NCBI GenBank assembly: GCA_920105625.2
Contig: OV050030.1
Location: 346,935,477 to 346,999,476, forward strand
Length of the DNA stretch: 64,000 nucleotides
Direction: 5' to 3'
From: Clusia tigrina
Lineage: Eukaryota; Arthropoda; Insecta; Diptera; Clusiidae
Position numbers and translations under genes: made by a program. Of the stretch, positions 9,482-20,520 are shown one piece after another. A model generated the notes under the pieces. That model searched no databases. It saw nothing but the letters and a program-made list of their open reading frames with translations, and was not told the origin of the DNA. Every line of letters begins with the position of its first letter. The first letter of the stretch is position 1.

Positions 9482-9868
9482 ATGAATTCCAATGTGAAAA
9501 GGCAACGACATCTCGAACCGAAGAAACACCGCAAGAAATTAACACGGGTAACTTTGACATGAGCACACTCATCTGGGTAATACTTCAAACAGAAAAGATG
9601 CAGCAGCGAGATGAAAAAATACAGCAACAGTTACAACAAAATATTTCAAGCAGCCGATGAGAAAATGCAGTTGCGAGATGAGAAGATGCAGCAGCAATTA
9701 CAACAAAATGCTGAATCCGTCGAAAAGAGTGTTGCATCCCTCAAACAGGACGTCAGAGAACGCTTACAGCAAAGCGACGACAAGATGCAGCAGCGTTTAC
9801 CCCAGAGTAAAACACTGCTGCATCTTGATGAAAGAAATGTCCGAGATGGTAGACAGGAAGGTTTGTGA
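9482..9868 (+). pseudogene. Coiled-coil gag-like remnant
   Basis: The predicted peptide is Gln-rich and alpha-helical, with repeated MQQR/QDEKMQ-type segments (9611-9868), and reads as a long coiled coil. A frameshift near 9645 separates two versions of the same repeat. Gags of some fly Gypsy-type elements begin with this kind of coiled coil. No CCHC knuckle, protease or polymerase follows, so the assignment rests only on composition. A fragment of a host coiled-coil gene cannot be excluded. Confidence 0.4.
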
Positions 9869-9930
9869 AAGTGAGACACAGCAGGAATCGTTCGAAAAAT
9901 TATTTGATTCAAAGTATTTTCTATATATGT

Positions 9931-10778
9931 AAGTGGATACACATCCAAAGACAAGTTCGCACGCACAAAGAAGCACGAAGCAGTAAGAACTTTAGACCAA
10001 CGCGTGAACCATTGAGCTAAAGACACCCATACTATATTTGTTGATTTTGGAGTACATTAAAGAGTCAAAGTATTTGCTGGTGCAATTTTGAATTAACTAA
10101 AATTTGTATAATTCTGTACATAACATTTCGCAAAAAATAACTTTCAGTCTTCTGCTGTGCTGCCATGAAGTTTTGCTGTGCAATTCGATGGTGGCTTTTT
10201 TGGGGATTAAGAAATAAATTAAATAAATACATATTATTATTTATTAATTTTATACACCAATTATTTCTTTTTTTTTAATAATTTACAATTTAAATTTAAA
10301 AATATTCCCATAATTATTTATAGACATATACATGCCTACATACGTAAATAAAATTATTCAAATGCAATTAACTTACATATAGTAGTATTAATATTTACAA
10401 AGTAATTTTTTTTTGAAATATATATTGTAAAGTGCATTAATTTTAATATTAATTTAAAATTTTTTGTAATTTTTACAAATTTTTGTTTGAAATGAAATTC
10501 TTAGAAATTTCAAATTAAATTTACTATGAATATGTGTTTGTAATGAATTATTTTAGGAGTGGAAATGTTAAATTTCACATTTTTTCACCGACTCCACAGC
10601 GATAGCCATGAACAAATAGTATTGTTTAGATTTGAAATTATTGTCTTATTGATTAGATTGTTTTTAATTTGTATATTGTCAATATACTAATAATTAATAA
10701 ATAATAAGACTATTAAATCTGCATTTGTTCATTTTCCTACTATGACAATAAAACCATTCCATCCTAAACTCAACCTAA
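9931..10778. other. AT-rich stretch before the long LINE
   Basis: Mostly AT-rich with A/T runs. It holds one member of the 80-bp repeat pair (9910-9990). The 15-base string aaatttactatgaat at 10517-10531 recurs just after the LINE poly(A) at 14610-14624, a possible target duplication discussed separately. Confidence 0.35.
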
Positions 10779-11366
10779 AGTGAGCTGGACTTTCGCCCAA
10801 GCACTTCCAAAGGTGCAGCCAAGACATCGTACAGCGAGAAGGCTACCGGCCCGCAACCAATGTCGGTGATTGGGAAGCTGGGGCCTCACCATCGGCTAAC
10901 TGATGCAGAAATAAAACACTGCAAAGGTCACCTGATGCGTCGCGTCATTGCCTCCGGTCCTGAAACTAATGCGAAGGGCTATGAGACAAAGGACGGCACT
11001 CTACAGGTGTCGTGCGCGTCTCAGGCCAATTTTCATAGGCTCAGCGGTGCAGTCAATGACGTGCCCCCCATGGGGACCACTCGCTTCGCGGTCTATAGCG
11101 AAGCAGGCGTGTCCCTCAGGAAGGCCATCTGCTGGATTCCAGATCCCGATCTGACGACCACAGATGTCCATTCTTGTCTGCGTGCTCAGAACCCTGGCAT
11201 CAACACGAGGCTTTGGAGAGTTTTTTCGCACACCAGGGGTAGCAACAAGGATGGTAAAGAAGGTGCTAGTCTTGTGGTGCGAGTGGATGAGGTCATGGTT
11301 TCTCGGTACCGGAGCCGTCTTAGTCTCTTCTTTGGAACTGTAACCTTTCATGTCTTTCCCAGATGA
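10779..11366 (+). pseudogene. LINE ORF1, C-terminal part (DUF4780-like)
   Basis: Open from a stop at 10776-10778 to TGA at 11364-11366, with the first ATG at 10860. The part ending with CLRAQNPGINTRLWRVF matches the C-terminus of the DUF4780-like domain of insect LINE ORF1 proteins, which are thought to bind RNA. The N-terminal half is missing. Its stop overlaps the ORF2 start as ATGA (11363-11366), an arrangement used for termination-reinitiation in several insect LINEs. A related but separate ORF1 N-terminus occurs in inverted copies at 15.4-17.8 kb. Confidence 0.75.
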
Positions 11367-14300
11367 GTGGCTCGGACGATTCTCGTAGCTATCGTCCTTT
11401 GACGGTAACGCAGATCAACTTGCAGCATTCTAAAGCCGCTACTGTACTCCTAAGTAGACGACTCACCCAGCTGCAAACATCACCCCACATAACAACAGTA
11501 CAAGAGCCCTGGGTCTTTAGGGGTCACCTCTGTGGCCTTGGCTCGTTGAAAGGGGCCACGATATTATATGACAGAAACTCGATTAGACCTAGAGCCGGTC
11601 TTATAATAGCCTATTTTGTTTTCAGACCTATTTTGTTTTCAGGATCTGGTTGCGGCAGAGATTAGTTTTAAGAGTATGCACGGATGGTCGAGGTTCGTGA
11701 TTGCATCTGCCTACTTTCCTTACGATGCTTTGGAGGCGCCACCACCTGGGAAGGTCGCTACTCTCGTAGGGTTCTGTGAGCGGTGCAATCTTGGTCTCGC
11801 TCTTTGTTGCGATACTAATGCCCAGCATACGATCTGGAACAGCAGCAAGTGCAATGGGCGGGGCTCTCAACTTTTCGAGTATATTGCCTCCTCCAGCCTG
11901 AACATCCACAATGTAGGCAGGCAGCCTATATTTGTGACTACGAGAAGGCAGGAGGTAATTGACGTCACCCTGTCAAATCCAAGACTGGGGTGGTCGATCA
12001 GCAACTGGAGGGTCATCACCGAAGACTCGTGCTCGGACCACAGATACATTGAGTTTCAGTGTGGCGAGCGGGCGCAGATGCCATTGCCCACCAGAAACCC
12101 AAGAAAAACAGACTGACCAAAGTTCATGGAGGAACTGCGTAGCAATTACGTGACGCCACTGAAACTTCGCAAGTAGCAAAACATTGAGGCGGATGTTGAA
12201 CATCTCAACACTGCTCTAACAAACAGCTTCGAGCTAGCTTGTCCAACTAGACCTCCTCTTAGCCGGACTCCTGCTCCATGGTGGAATCGAGAGCTTCAGG
12301 TGCTGAGCCGTGAGTCTAGAAAACTACTCAACCGGGCCCTCAAGACAAATCGTGATGAGGACTGGGAACGATATCGACGTGTTCAGAGGGACTACAAGAA
12401 GCTAATTCGGGACTCGAAAAGGACTTCTTTTAGAGACTTCTGCAGTGATATCGAATCCCTGAGTGACACGGCAAAACTGGTGAAACTCCTGAAAAAGGAC
12501 CAAACCGCTAAGCTGGGGTCGCTCAGGAAACCTGATGGCTCCTATACGGAGAGGCAAAGTGAGACACTCAGCTTGCTGTTGGAGTCACACTTTCCAGGAA
12601 ATCAGGTAAGCATAGCCCGTCAACAACCACCTTTGGGTGGAACTGTTGTCAGGGCAGCTACACCCTCTCGACATGAATGGTATGTCGCCAGAACTGTGGC
12701 GAATTAAGCTCCCATTAGATTAGCTATCAAATCCTTTGACAGCTTCAAATTGCCCGGACTGGATGGCATATATCCGATTGTGCTGACGGAAGGCATTGAG
12801 TTAGTGTTGGCAACACTGAAGAAGATCTTCACTACATGTCTCGCACTGGCCTATGTACCACGCTCTTGGAGGATGGTGAGGGTTGCTTTCATTCCTAAGG
12901 CTGGAAGAGACGACTACACCAATCCCAAGAGCTTCAGACCCATTAGTATGACCTCGTTCATGCTGAAAAGTTTAGAACGGCTGGTGGAGCTTCGCATGCG
13001 TAGGGTGTCTCTGAAGACGCATCCACTCTCTCCATTTCAGCATGCCTATCAAAGCGGAAAATCCTGCGAGACTGCTCTGCAAAACCTTGTTGGAAGGATA
13101 GAGCGAGCCATCGACAGGAAAGAATACGCAATAGGCATCTTTGTGGACATAGATGGTGCGTTTGACAATACTACTTTCGACAGTATGTGCGGCTCTGCTA
13201 GGCGGCATGGCGTAGACCGTGTCCTAGTAGTACCGGCATGGCGTAGACCGGGTCCTAGTCAATGCTGGCCCAGAGAATCATAACGGTGCGGGTGGAGGAA
13301 GATTTGCTGGTGTCGTCTGTGGTTAATAGAAGCTGTCCCCAAGGTGGCGTACTGTCTCCATTGCTCTGGTGCATGTTAATCGATCCCCTGCTTAACGCCA
13401 TTAATGAATCGGGTGTATACGCTCAGACATATGCGGATGATGTTGGCTGTCTTGTGACAGGTCCATCTCTAATGATTGTCTGCAGAAGGGTGCTGAGAGG
13501 TGTACTCGATATTGGACGACGGCGCAGGCACTGATTTCGATTCTGCAATCCTGTCTATGCCCCCGGCCTCCATGTCGTCAACCGTCATACTAGAAAAGCG
13601 GTACAATGTGTTGCTGCCAGAGGCTCGTTCATGGTTAGATCCCGAGAACGAGCCCGGCAAACACTGCTGCCGTATTTTCACTGATGGCTCCAGGACTGAA
13701 GAAGGTTCAGGTTCTGGTGTCTTCGTGGAATCTTGTGGGACCCGTCGGTTCTTTGCCCTTGGTCTGCATGCGTCTGTGTTTCAGGCGGAGGTGTATGCGA
13801 TACTTGAGGCGAAGGACTTTGTTGTGGAAAACAGGTGGAAAGGCAAATCTATTTGTGTCTGCAGTGACAGCCAAGCTGCGCTCATGGCCTTGGATAGTCC
13901 GACCACCACTTCCACGATAGTCAGGTCCGCAAATCCAGGCTAAATTGTGTTGGAAAATATAATAGTCTGACGCTGACTTAGGTCCCGGTTCACGCTGGCA
14001 TTGCGGGTAACGAGACCTCTGACTCTTTGGCCAGGATGGGCTCCGAGGCTGTTTTTATTGGCCCTGAGCCTGTTCTGCCACTTCCTTCTGCTGCCATCAA
14101 AGCCACTGCAAACAAGTGGGTTGTTTCGACCCACAAGCGAGCATGGCGGGCTGAGAGAGGCTGCGTATGGGCGAAAATGATGCTACCTGCTATCTCTGAC
14201 CGATGGTCATGGTTCCTTCTATCTTTAGGTAGGAGGGACTGCAGGCTGTTGGTTGGCGTGATGACAGGGCACCTTCTATGGGCTAGGCACATGGAAAGGA

Positions 14301-14506
14301 TTGGCATATCAGACAGTGCGCTGTGCCCAGCCTGAGGAGAAGAAGACGAGACGGCGGACCATTTTCTTTGCGTCAGCCCTGCCTTTGCTCGAATCAGGTT
14401 TGGGATTTTTGGCACTGATGTGCTGAGGAGTAACCAACTTGGCTCCTTGGCAAAACAGGATCTACTTCTATTTCTTCGGATGTCGAGTAGATTTAAAGCC
14501 GAGTAA
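11363..14506 (+). pseudogene. LINE ORF2: endonuclease, reverse transcriptase, RNase H, zinc finger
   Basis: Domains in order: endonuclease with VTQINLQHSKA, VQEPWV and CDTNAQHTIW (11390-12060); linker; RT (12750-13534) with IFVDIDGAFDN (motif A Asp), CPQGGVLSPLLW (motif B) and TYADDVG (catalytic YADD); RNase H (13680-14030) with FTDGS, AEVYAILEAK and CSDSQAAL; then VHAGIAGNETSDSLA and a zinc-finger region whose second Cys has become a stop (14332-14334). Breaks: a frameshift near 11640 beside a 17-bp duplication, stops at about 12114 and 12177, a frameshift beside a 31-bp duplication at 13203-13264, loss of the RT thumb near 13498 and another frameshift near 13945. Confidence 0.88.
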
Positions 14507-14974
14507 AAGGGAACCTTAAGTGCAGTACAATGGATATATACTCTGTCCGAGTGCTGCGCTTACTAGATTGTTCCGACAAAAAAAAAAAAAAAAAAAAAAA
14601 AAACTCATAAAATTTACTATGAATCTGTTATGAATCGTCTTTATCAGAATAATGTTATGTTTAACATCTGTTAACGGTTACAAGGCGATTTCCATACAAT
14701 TCGATTCCTCTCTTTTGCCAAAGAGAACGACGGAAACTCTATACGTAAATACTCTTTGGTCTTGACTTTGAAAATGGGATTGACGATATTATATACTTGC
14801 AAATAAAATGCCGATTCCAATTGCTCAACAACGAGGAACACGATCGTCTACGAGTGTATGAAACCATAAACAAATGTTTTTTAGTTGCGAGTTCCCAAAT
14901 GGAATAACTTTAGCAAGTTATTGTCATGTTTTGAGTTTGCTTCTAGTCGTTACAACAACGTTACAAGAGAAAAT

Positions 14975-15345
14975 TTATAATTCCTAGTCTGGTTCTTCAT
15001 TAGTACTCGGTCTCCCACATGAACGAATACTGGGTTTAGTACCTTGTTGTACGCTTCCCTGACCCTGATATTGGTTTTCTCTAAACATCTAGTGCGCTCG
15101 CTGTAGCTGATATTTCCGCACTTTTTTTGTGTAATGTGCTTTGTATATTGGCGCAGAATTGCACTTCAGATTTGTCAGCATGTTGAAATCAAACCCGTAG
15201 AGTGTTCTAAACGGCGTTTGCTTTCTTGATACATGTACAGTATTCTTATCAACGTGAATGCCAGCAGTAAACCACTGATCCCAATTGGAGCCATCCTCTT
15301 TTGGCGAAACTACGCAAGGATTCTGCCAGAGGTCAATGTCTCCGT
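14975..15345 (-). pseudogene. Gypsy-type integrase C-terminal fragment
   Basis: On the minus strand the peptide runs through SRKQTPFRTLYGFDF and, one frame over, EAYNKVLNPVFVHVGDRVLM. The first is the end of the integrase core ('TPF.LLYG') and the second the C-terminal GPY/F-like block ('VGDRVL'). Catalytic residues are not included. The fragment sits in the left half of the inverted duplication and its equivalent is missing from the right half, so it was lost there or inserted here. Confidence 0.65.
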
Positions 15346-15372
15346 TCTAACAACTCGCTAGCTTGTATATGA

Positions 15373-16210
15373 TAGAGAGTAATGTAATGATATTTCTTTA
15401 ATCCCTAACATTTTGCACGTCCAGAGAAAAGTTTTGATACAAAATTCGAATTCGAATTCTGTCACCAACACCTTCGGTATGTTGTAACCGCTATAATTTC
15501 TTCAAAAAAGTGCTTTGGCTACTGTACTAGCCTAGAGATCAGGTATGGCTACGCAACTCCCATGAAAGGGACTATCACCTTGATGCGTTGTGGGGACCTA
15601 AACTTCAATGACTCATATGGCAATGCTGAAGAGGAGCAGATGCTCTCCGGAAGGGTCAACCCCGTCAGAAAGGCAGTTTTTGATGAGTAGTAACTAAGAA
15701 TTGTTCCACTTAATCCAGCGTGTTATGCGACACCGTGACCATTAGAATAGGTTTGCCCAGGGGTACACCGGCTGCATTATAACGGCGCACTCCTGAAATC
15801 GGGCCGAGTCAGGTTGTAATGATGGCCTTACCATGGAATAGGGCTCTTCCATGGCCGACATATCTCAGTCCCATTTGAAAAATAATCTTTTTATGGAGAA
15901 TTTTAAAAGAAAACAGAAACTAATTTTCGAGAATACTCCGAAACAGAGGCTGCCAAAGCAGCAGAAACGCAGTTACTAGGTAAAACAACGATTGTAAGAG
16001 AACATCCCTAGATGCTCTCGAAAAAGTACTCGTCGCAGCAATTCCAACAACCAGCGCCAGTCGTGGAAGTCTGCACTCGACAGGAACAGCGGCCAACCCA
16101 TCAGAACCCGCTCACTCTGGGAAACTGAGAGGAGGGAAAAAGATTGGAAGGGAGAAATAGCAAAAGGGCCAGAGGTAACTAAGAGACGCTTTGCCGAGCT
16201 GCCAGCTCTA
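15373..16210 (+). mobile_element. LINE 5' end, left copy of an inverted pair
   Basis: Starts with 5' untranslated sequence (15373-15585). Then comes an ORF1 start reading MRCGDLNFNDSYGNAEEE, interrupted by a ~370-bp insertion. It continues DALEKVLVAAIP and SRGSLHSTGTAANPSEPA up to 16210. The reverse complement of 17312-17826 matches it base for base with moderate divergence. Several stops and frameshifts. The copy ends at 16210, where homology with its partner stops. Confidence 0.8.
15627..15996. mobile_element. Insertion of about 370 bp inside the left LINE copy
   Basis: Absent from the partner at the matching place, where gctga runs directly into ggggaacatcc. The insert is bordered by agag on both sides (about 15626-15629 and 15997-16000), a possible short target duplication. 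It has no recognised coding sequence. A second difference, loss of about 35 bases after 'aacatccctag', lies next to it. Confidence 0.5.
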
Positions 16211-16479
16211 AAAAAGGTGATTAATTGAAGTGGCGTCAATTCTTTGGCCTATTTTCACAAATGGTGTACAATCAACCAGTTCAAAATGTGCAACAAAATA
16301 TGGTACCTCAAATCGAATTTTATGGGCGCAAATCTTTGAAGCAAATCTTCAATCTTCCAAACTTATGTGAAACCTTTTTGAAGTAAATTTTTCTTCGGTT
16401 TTTTCTTCAGTTGCTGCACCTCCACCCTTTGTTTATCGTTCAATGTATAGCTACTAATCGTTGGCTTCAGTGCCATCCT

Positions 16480-17826
16480 TTATTCTGTTTAAGCCTTCGC
16501 CAGTGTCTTGTGTAACCTGGCAGCTGTCGATGTGGATGAAATATCTTCACAGAACTTCCTTAAGCTATCTCTTGTAGCCATCTAATCTCAATCAGTTACC
16601 GGTGCGTTTGGCTCTATTTTAGAGGGTACGCGCGTTTTATCTTAACTGGGCCATCAATCCATCAATTTGTTTTCTTCCCCTCGTTGCTAGAGCTATCACT
16701 GCAATTAGCTTGAAATGCCTCTAATATTACCTTATCTATCTTCCCTACGATGCCCTGGTTTGGCGCTTGGATAATAGCCAAGATGCTCTCGTGTTCTTGT
16801 ACTGAGCCTCCCGGAAGGAAGACAGAGATATTGTGCCCGTTCCATGGCAGTTTTAGAATTGTTTGTTGCAGCCATGTCGAGGTATTCTCGTCGGAGCAGT
16901 CGATCAGCAACTTTCCTGGTTTGAACAGTATCCCTTCGTGGTGATGACCAACCTTTCAAAACTTTCGACATTATATCTTCTAAAGCTGTTAAATCTTCCG
17001 AGGTATGCATCTGCTATGGATATTCTAGATACAGCACTCGGATGCCTTTAAGAGCGTGCGCATAGCTGATCTTACGCTTCTGGCGAGGGTGGTTCATGTC
17101 CTTCGTCGCTGTTCCCTATGGAGTTTTAACGAAGTGGTTGGCTTTCTTCCACTCGATCTTCAGGGTTGGTGTGATCTGGTGACTTTCTCTCTTCAGCTGT
17201 TCAGAGAGGGTTGTTAGTTCTATATTCCTCTGCTTTTGTCTAGCAACATTTGGCTCTCTGAGGTTTTAAAACAGAATCCAATAAGGCGTCTTCTCAGTGG
17301 ACCATTTGAAGTCTTAGTGCAGGCAGCTCGGCAAAGCGTCTCTTAGTTACCTCTGTCCCTTATGCTATTTCTCTCTACCCATCTTTTCCCTCCTCTCAGT
17401 TTCCCTGAGTTAGCGGGTTTTGATGGGTTGGCCACTGTTCCTATCGAGTGCAGGCTTCCTCGACTGGTGCTGGGTGGTGGGGTTGCTGCGATAACTACTT
17501 TTTCGAGAGCAGGGGAATTTCCAGTACCTAAAGCTTGTTGGTATCTAGGGATGTTCCCCTCAGCATAGCCATATGCGTCATTGAAGTTTAGGGCCCCACA
17601 CCGCGTCAAGGTGATCGACCCTTTCGTGGGGGTTGCGTAGCCATACCTGCTGTCTAGGCTAGTACAGTAGCCAAAGCATTTTTTTAAGAAATTATAGCGG
17701 TTACAACATACCGAAGGTGTTGGTGACAGAATTCCAATTCGAATTTTGTATCAAAACTATTCTCTGGGACGTGCAAAATGCTAGGGATTAAAGAAATGTC
17801 ATTACATTACTCTCGTTTGTTTGCAA
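16480..17826 (-). mobile_element. LINE ORF1/ORF2 fragments, right copy of an inverted pair
   Basis: Reads leftward on the minus strand. The 5' untranslated part is at 17826-17610. The ORF1 start TRCGALNFNDAYGYAEGN and SRGSLHSIGTVANPSKPA follow (17609-17343). A decayed linker is next, then DLTALEDIMSKVLKG and a DUF4780-like block (CSDENTSTWLQQTILKLPW, 16910-16662). Next to 16580-16485 lies RDSLRKFCEDISSTSTAARL, which belongs to the ORF2 linker of this LINE group, so material between ORF1 and the RT has been deleted. Many frameshifts. Confidence 0.75.
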
Positions 17827-17879
17827 TTGGAATCGGCATTTTATTTGCAAGTATATAATATCATCAATACCATTTTCAA

Positions 17880-18158
17880 AGTCAAGACTACCGTGAAGTT
17901 GGACCAGCTTGACTAAGGTCATAAACAAATTGTATTATGTGAATATGCAAGCAGAATTGCATTAAGAACAAGAATGAAGAATGAGAATTGGGAAAAATAT
18001 TAAGTAAGGAAATAGTTAATAATGAATTAAAGTAAAATAAAATAACAATCAAGAAAGATATGAATATATATTGATCAATCAGATATCCAAAGCGCATGTA
18101 TGCATTGAGACGTACATTCGAAGAACATTTGCATACAATATGAAGATAGACACAAAAG
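17880..18158 (-). repeat. Dispersed repeat, copy 2 (inverted partner at 5486-5773)
   Basis: Homologous to the reverse complement of 5486-5773 from gtcaagactaccgtgaag to aagatagacacaaa. It directly continues the outer arm of the inverted duplication. On the other arm (14757) homology stops at the same gtcaagac string, so this string marks an element boundary, perhaps an LTR edge. Confidence 0.7.
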
Positions 18159-19429
18159 TGTTTCTATTGCAATACAGTAGAAAATATGGATTGAGTGTAT
18201 TGGCATTCAGTCTCACAAAAAAAGTCCCAAGATATTATTACTTAGTATAGTAAAAATAATTTGACTAACAATGGGAAAAATAAGAGAATATGGAAAAAGA
18301 CGCGATAGGATTAAGCTGTAAGTATATACAACTTTAAGTAAGAGTTTAAATAAAACTAGTTAGGAATAAAAGAATTAAGCAGCATCATGGATGTAAAATA
18401 AAATTACATTTATACAAATAAAAGTATACGACTAACAAATCGTTGTGGATATCATTAAAGTTTCAGACGGAGCCAAATGTGCGAGTCAGCATTATACATT
18501 TATGAATGAACGTCAAACTTAAGGGTAAACAGAATTTGTAGATAAGATGGGTATATACATACAAAACATTCATATTGGGCGCATAGTCGTACATATATAC
18601 ATACTCGTATACGTGGAGTTTTAAGCAGTGTCCATGTACATTTATGCCAGACTGTGAAATTGAAATTTTTTAAAAAAAGAATTTAGAGTATAGATTGTGG
18701 AAAAGTTAAAATATAATAATTTTAATTGGCTTGGTGGAAAGAGTTTAGAAAATATTTAAAAGCATGGTCTATGATATGATTTATTATATATATATTATAA
18801 ATTAAAATTAAGAATAATATTTTAAAGGGACACAACACGAGGGAGTGCCGGGTAGGTAAGTATGTAGTTATATATGACAAGATTACAGAGTGTGGCAGGA
18901 TAGACTGGCTTATGGGTTTATATATATCAGGCGACAATTAATTTAAGAACATTAGGTGCAATGAAAAATTAGTCACACAATTGACAATTTTTTCACATGA
19001 ACAGGTTTAACTTAAATATTCTGGTTTATGTCTGCTGGACAAATAAATTTGGTCACAGTTTTAAAAAAAATTTAAAAATAAAAGGTAATAATATAATAAT
19101 TCATATCAATGCTGACTGTTTTTAAAAAATACTACAAAAAAGTTAGAATAAGTGTTTCACAAAATAAGATGAATTTGACTGTATCTAGAGAGAAAGTTGC
19201 GGCAATCGTAATTAGAAAAATATAGATATCTTATAAAATGCCAAGCACATTCATATTGTTACGAAATTGAACTCCTGACAATTTATATCAACTCTCAATA
19301 CACGCAATTGTATCGCTGGATTGTGTAGTAATCACCCAATCGCTTGGTTAAATTAGAATAATTAACTTTATTTAATTATTGCTATTCACACTACAAATAT
19401 TAGGCTTAAAGTTTACTTAGATACACCCA
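18159..19429. other. AT-rich stretch, no gene recognised
   Basis: Roughly three quarters A/T. Around 18960-19065 the blocks ttagtcacacaattgac and aaatttggtcacag look like Tc1-type end sequences, but I could not pair them into an element. A string tgttacgaaattgaactc at 19257 could begin an LTR; no partner was seen. Confidence 0.3.
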
Positions 19430-20520
19430 CCTTGTACCTGAACCTTGACGAGGTGGTTGGGCTTTTGTACATCTATGAAAGGCTGAACTGAGCTAACGAA
19501 ATACATAAGTTCTCTTGCAGAGGCACCCATGCTGGAGGGGTCAGCCTGGAGATATCAGACTAAGATGGGTACCGGTTCGCACAAAGTTGGTTTTTTCCGT
19601 TCAAAAAATCCCGAAGCGTCTAACTCAGATTGAGTGGCTCCCTGGTCTGCGTCTGCTTTCTGGGGGACGGCAGTACAGAAACCTGGCAATATATATATGC
19701 AAACCCCTCCTTCCTTTAATGTCAAATCGGCAAGGCTCTTAGTATGTGGATTCGCAAATCTCAGAAGACCCAGTCACTCACTCAGTCAGGAAAGCGTGGT
19801 ATGTAGTTTCGCATTTAGAGAAAAAGCTCTGAAGAAGAAGCATATTTTCAATGCTCGGTTGTATGGAGCGCACGATCCTGAATATGTCACGGGTGGTACG
19901 GTTGTCATTGAGATCATTATGGGAGGACCTAGGTCAGAAGCGCAGTCTGCAAATGACAACTAAGCTTCCAAAGGCATGGAAGCCGCCAACAACCACAAAA
20001 ATTACAGAGACAAAGTCTGACATAAAGGATGCGGTAGCTTCGAAAAGCAGAGCGGAGCAGAAAGTACTACCCTCAACTTCGAGGGCTGCAGGGAGCGGAA
20101 AAGTGGCTGCTGCGGTGCTGAGCAGCAAGAGGAAGCTCTACGGGGAAGCTAAGATACCCGAAAGCAAGCTGTTAAGAGCCTCAGCCAGTTTGACCGCTGC
20201 CCCGAGTTATAAGTAGCAGTTATTGACCGTGAGAATCCGGACATGTTGGATGGAGCTAATTGGAAAAAAGCCATCAAGGTCATCGGATGCTTTAAAAAAG
20301 AATATTTAAATTTCCTGACAAACTGCTCAGATCTTTTATATATATTGCAGCACGGATGGTCTAACGGTAGCGATGCTTGAGCAGATCACGATCTCAGAAT
20401 AAATGTTTACTAAGATAAAGATATTGGGCAAAACCTTAAGGAGGGTGGAGGAAATCAAGTGCGTCTTTACGGGGCATATGTCCAAGTGGGAGGATGATCG
20501 TATGAAATATGGTTAAAAAA
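19430..20520 (+). pseudogene. LINE 5' region and ORF1 remnant (DUF4780-type family)
   Basis: The 5' part (19430-19560) resembles untranslated leader sequence. Translated segments include RLLVCGFANLRRPSHSLSQ, a basic-acidic stretch with STSRAAGSGKVAAAVLSS (20075-20130) and VIDRENPDMLDGANWKKAIK near 20220-20280. These occur in this order in the ORF1 proteins that carry DUF4780. Frames change at least three times. No RT follows. It may derive from the same family as the LINE at 10.8-14.6 kb, but the overlap is too short to compare. Confidence 0.5.

Larger units (their letters stand above)
10779..14603 (+). mobile_element. LINE with ORF1, AP-endonuclease, RT, RNase H and poly(A) tail
   Basis: A non-LTR retrotransposon in plus orientation. 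ORF1 (DUF4780-like) runs from 10779, ORF2 from 11363, and the element closes with 26 A residues (14578-14603). RNase H after the RT places it among I/LOA-like groups; the endonuclease start (QINLQHSKAATVLL) is of the LOA/Outcast style. ORF1 is 5'-truncated or ruined before 10779. Between the RT catalytic motif and RNase H several hundred bases are missing (junction near 13498). Not competent. Confidence 0.88.
14757..17893. repeat. Inverted duplication (large imperfect palindrome)
   Basis: The arms are 15373-16210 against 17312-17826, plus an outer block 14757-14840 against about 17815-17893 ending in caaagtcaagac. The left side carries an extra ~530 bp (the Gypsy integrase piece) and the 370-bp insert. 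The spacer 16211-17311 holds sequence of the right copy only. Identity is roughly 80-85 percent by eye, so this is an old event. Confidence 0.8.

Noticed and set aside
18950..19070. Tc1-type element suggested by ggtcac/gtcacac blocks
   Set aside because: No inverted partner, no TA-flanked boundary and no transposase nearby.
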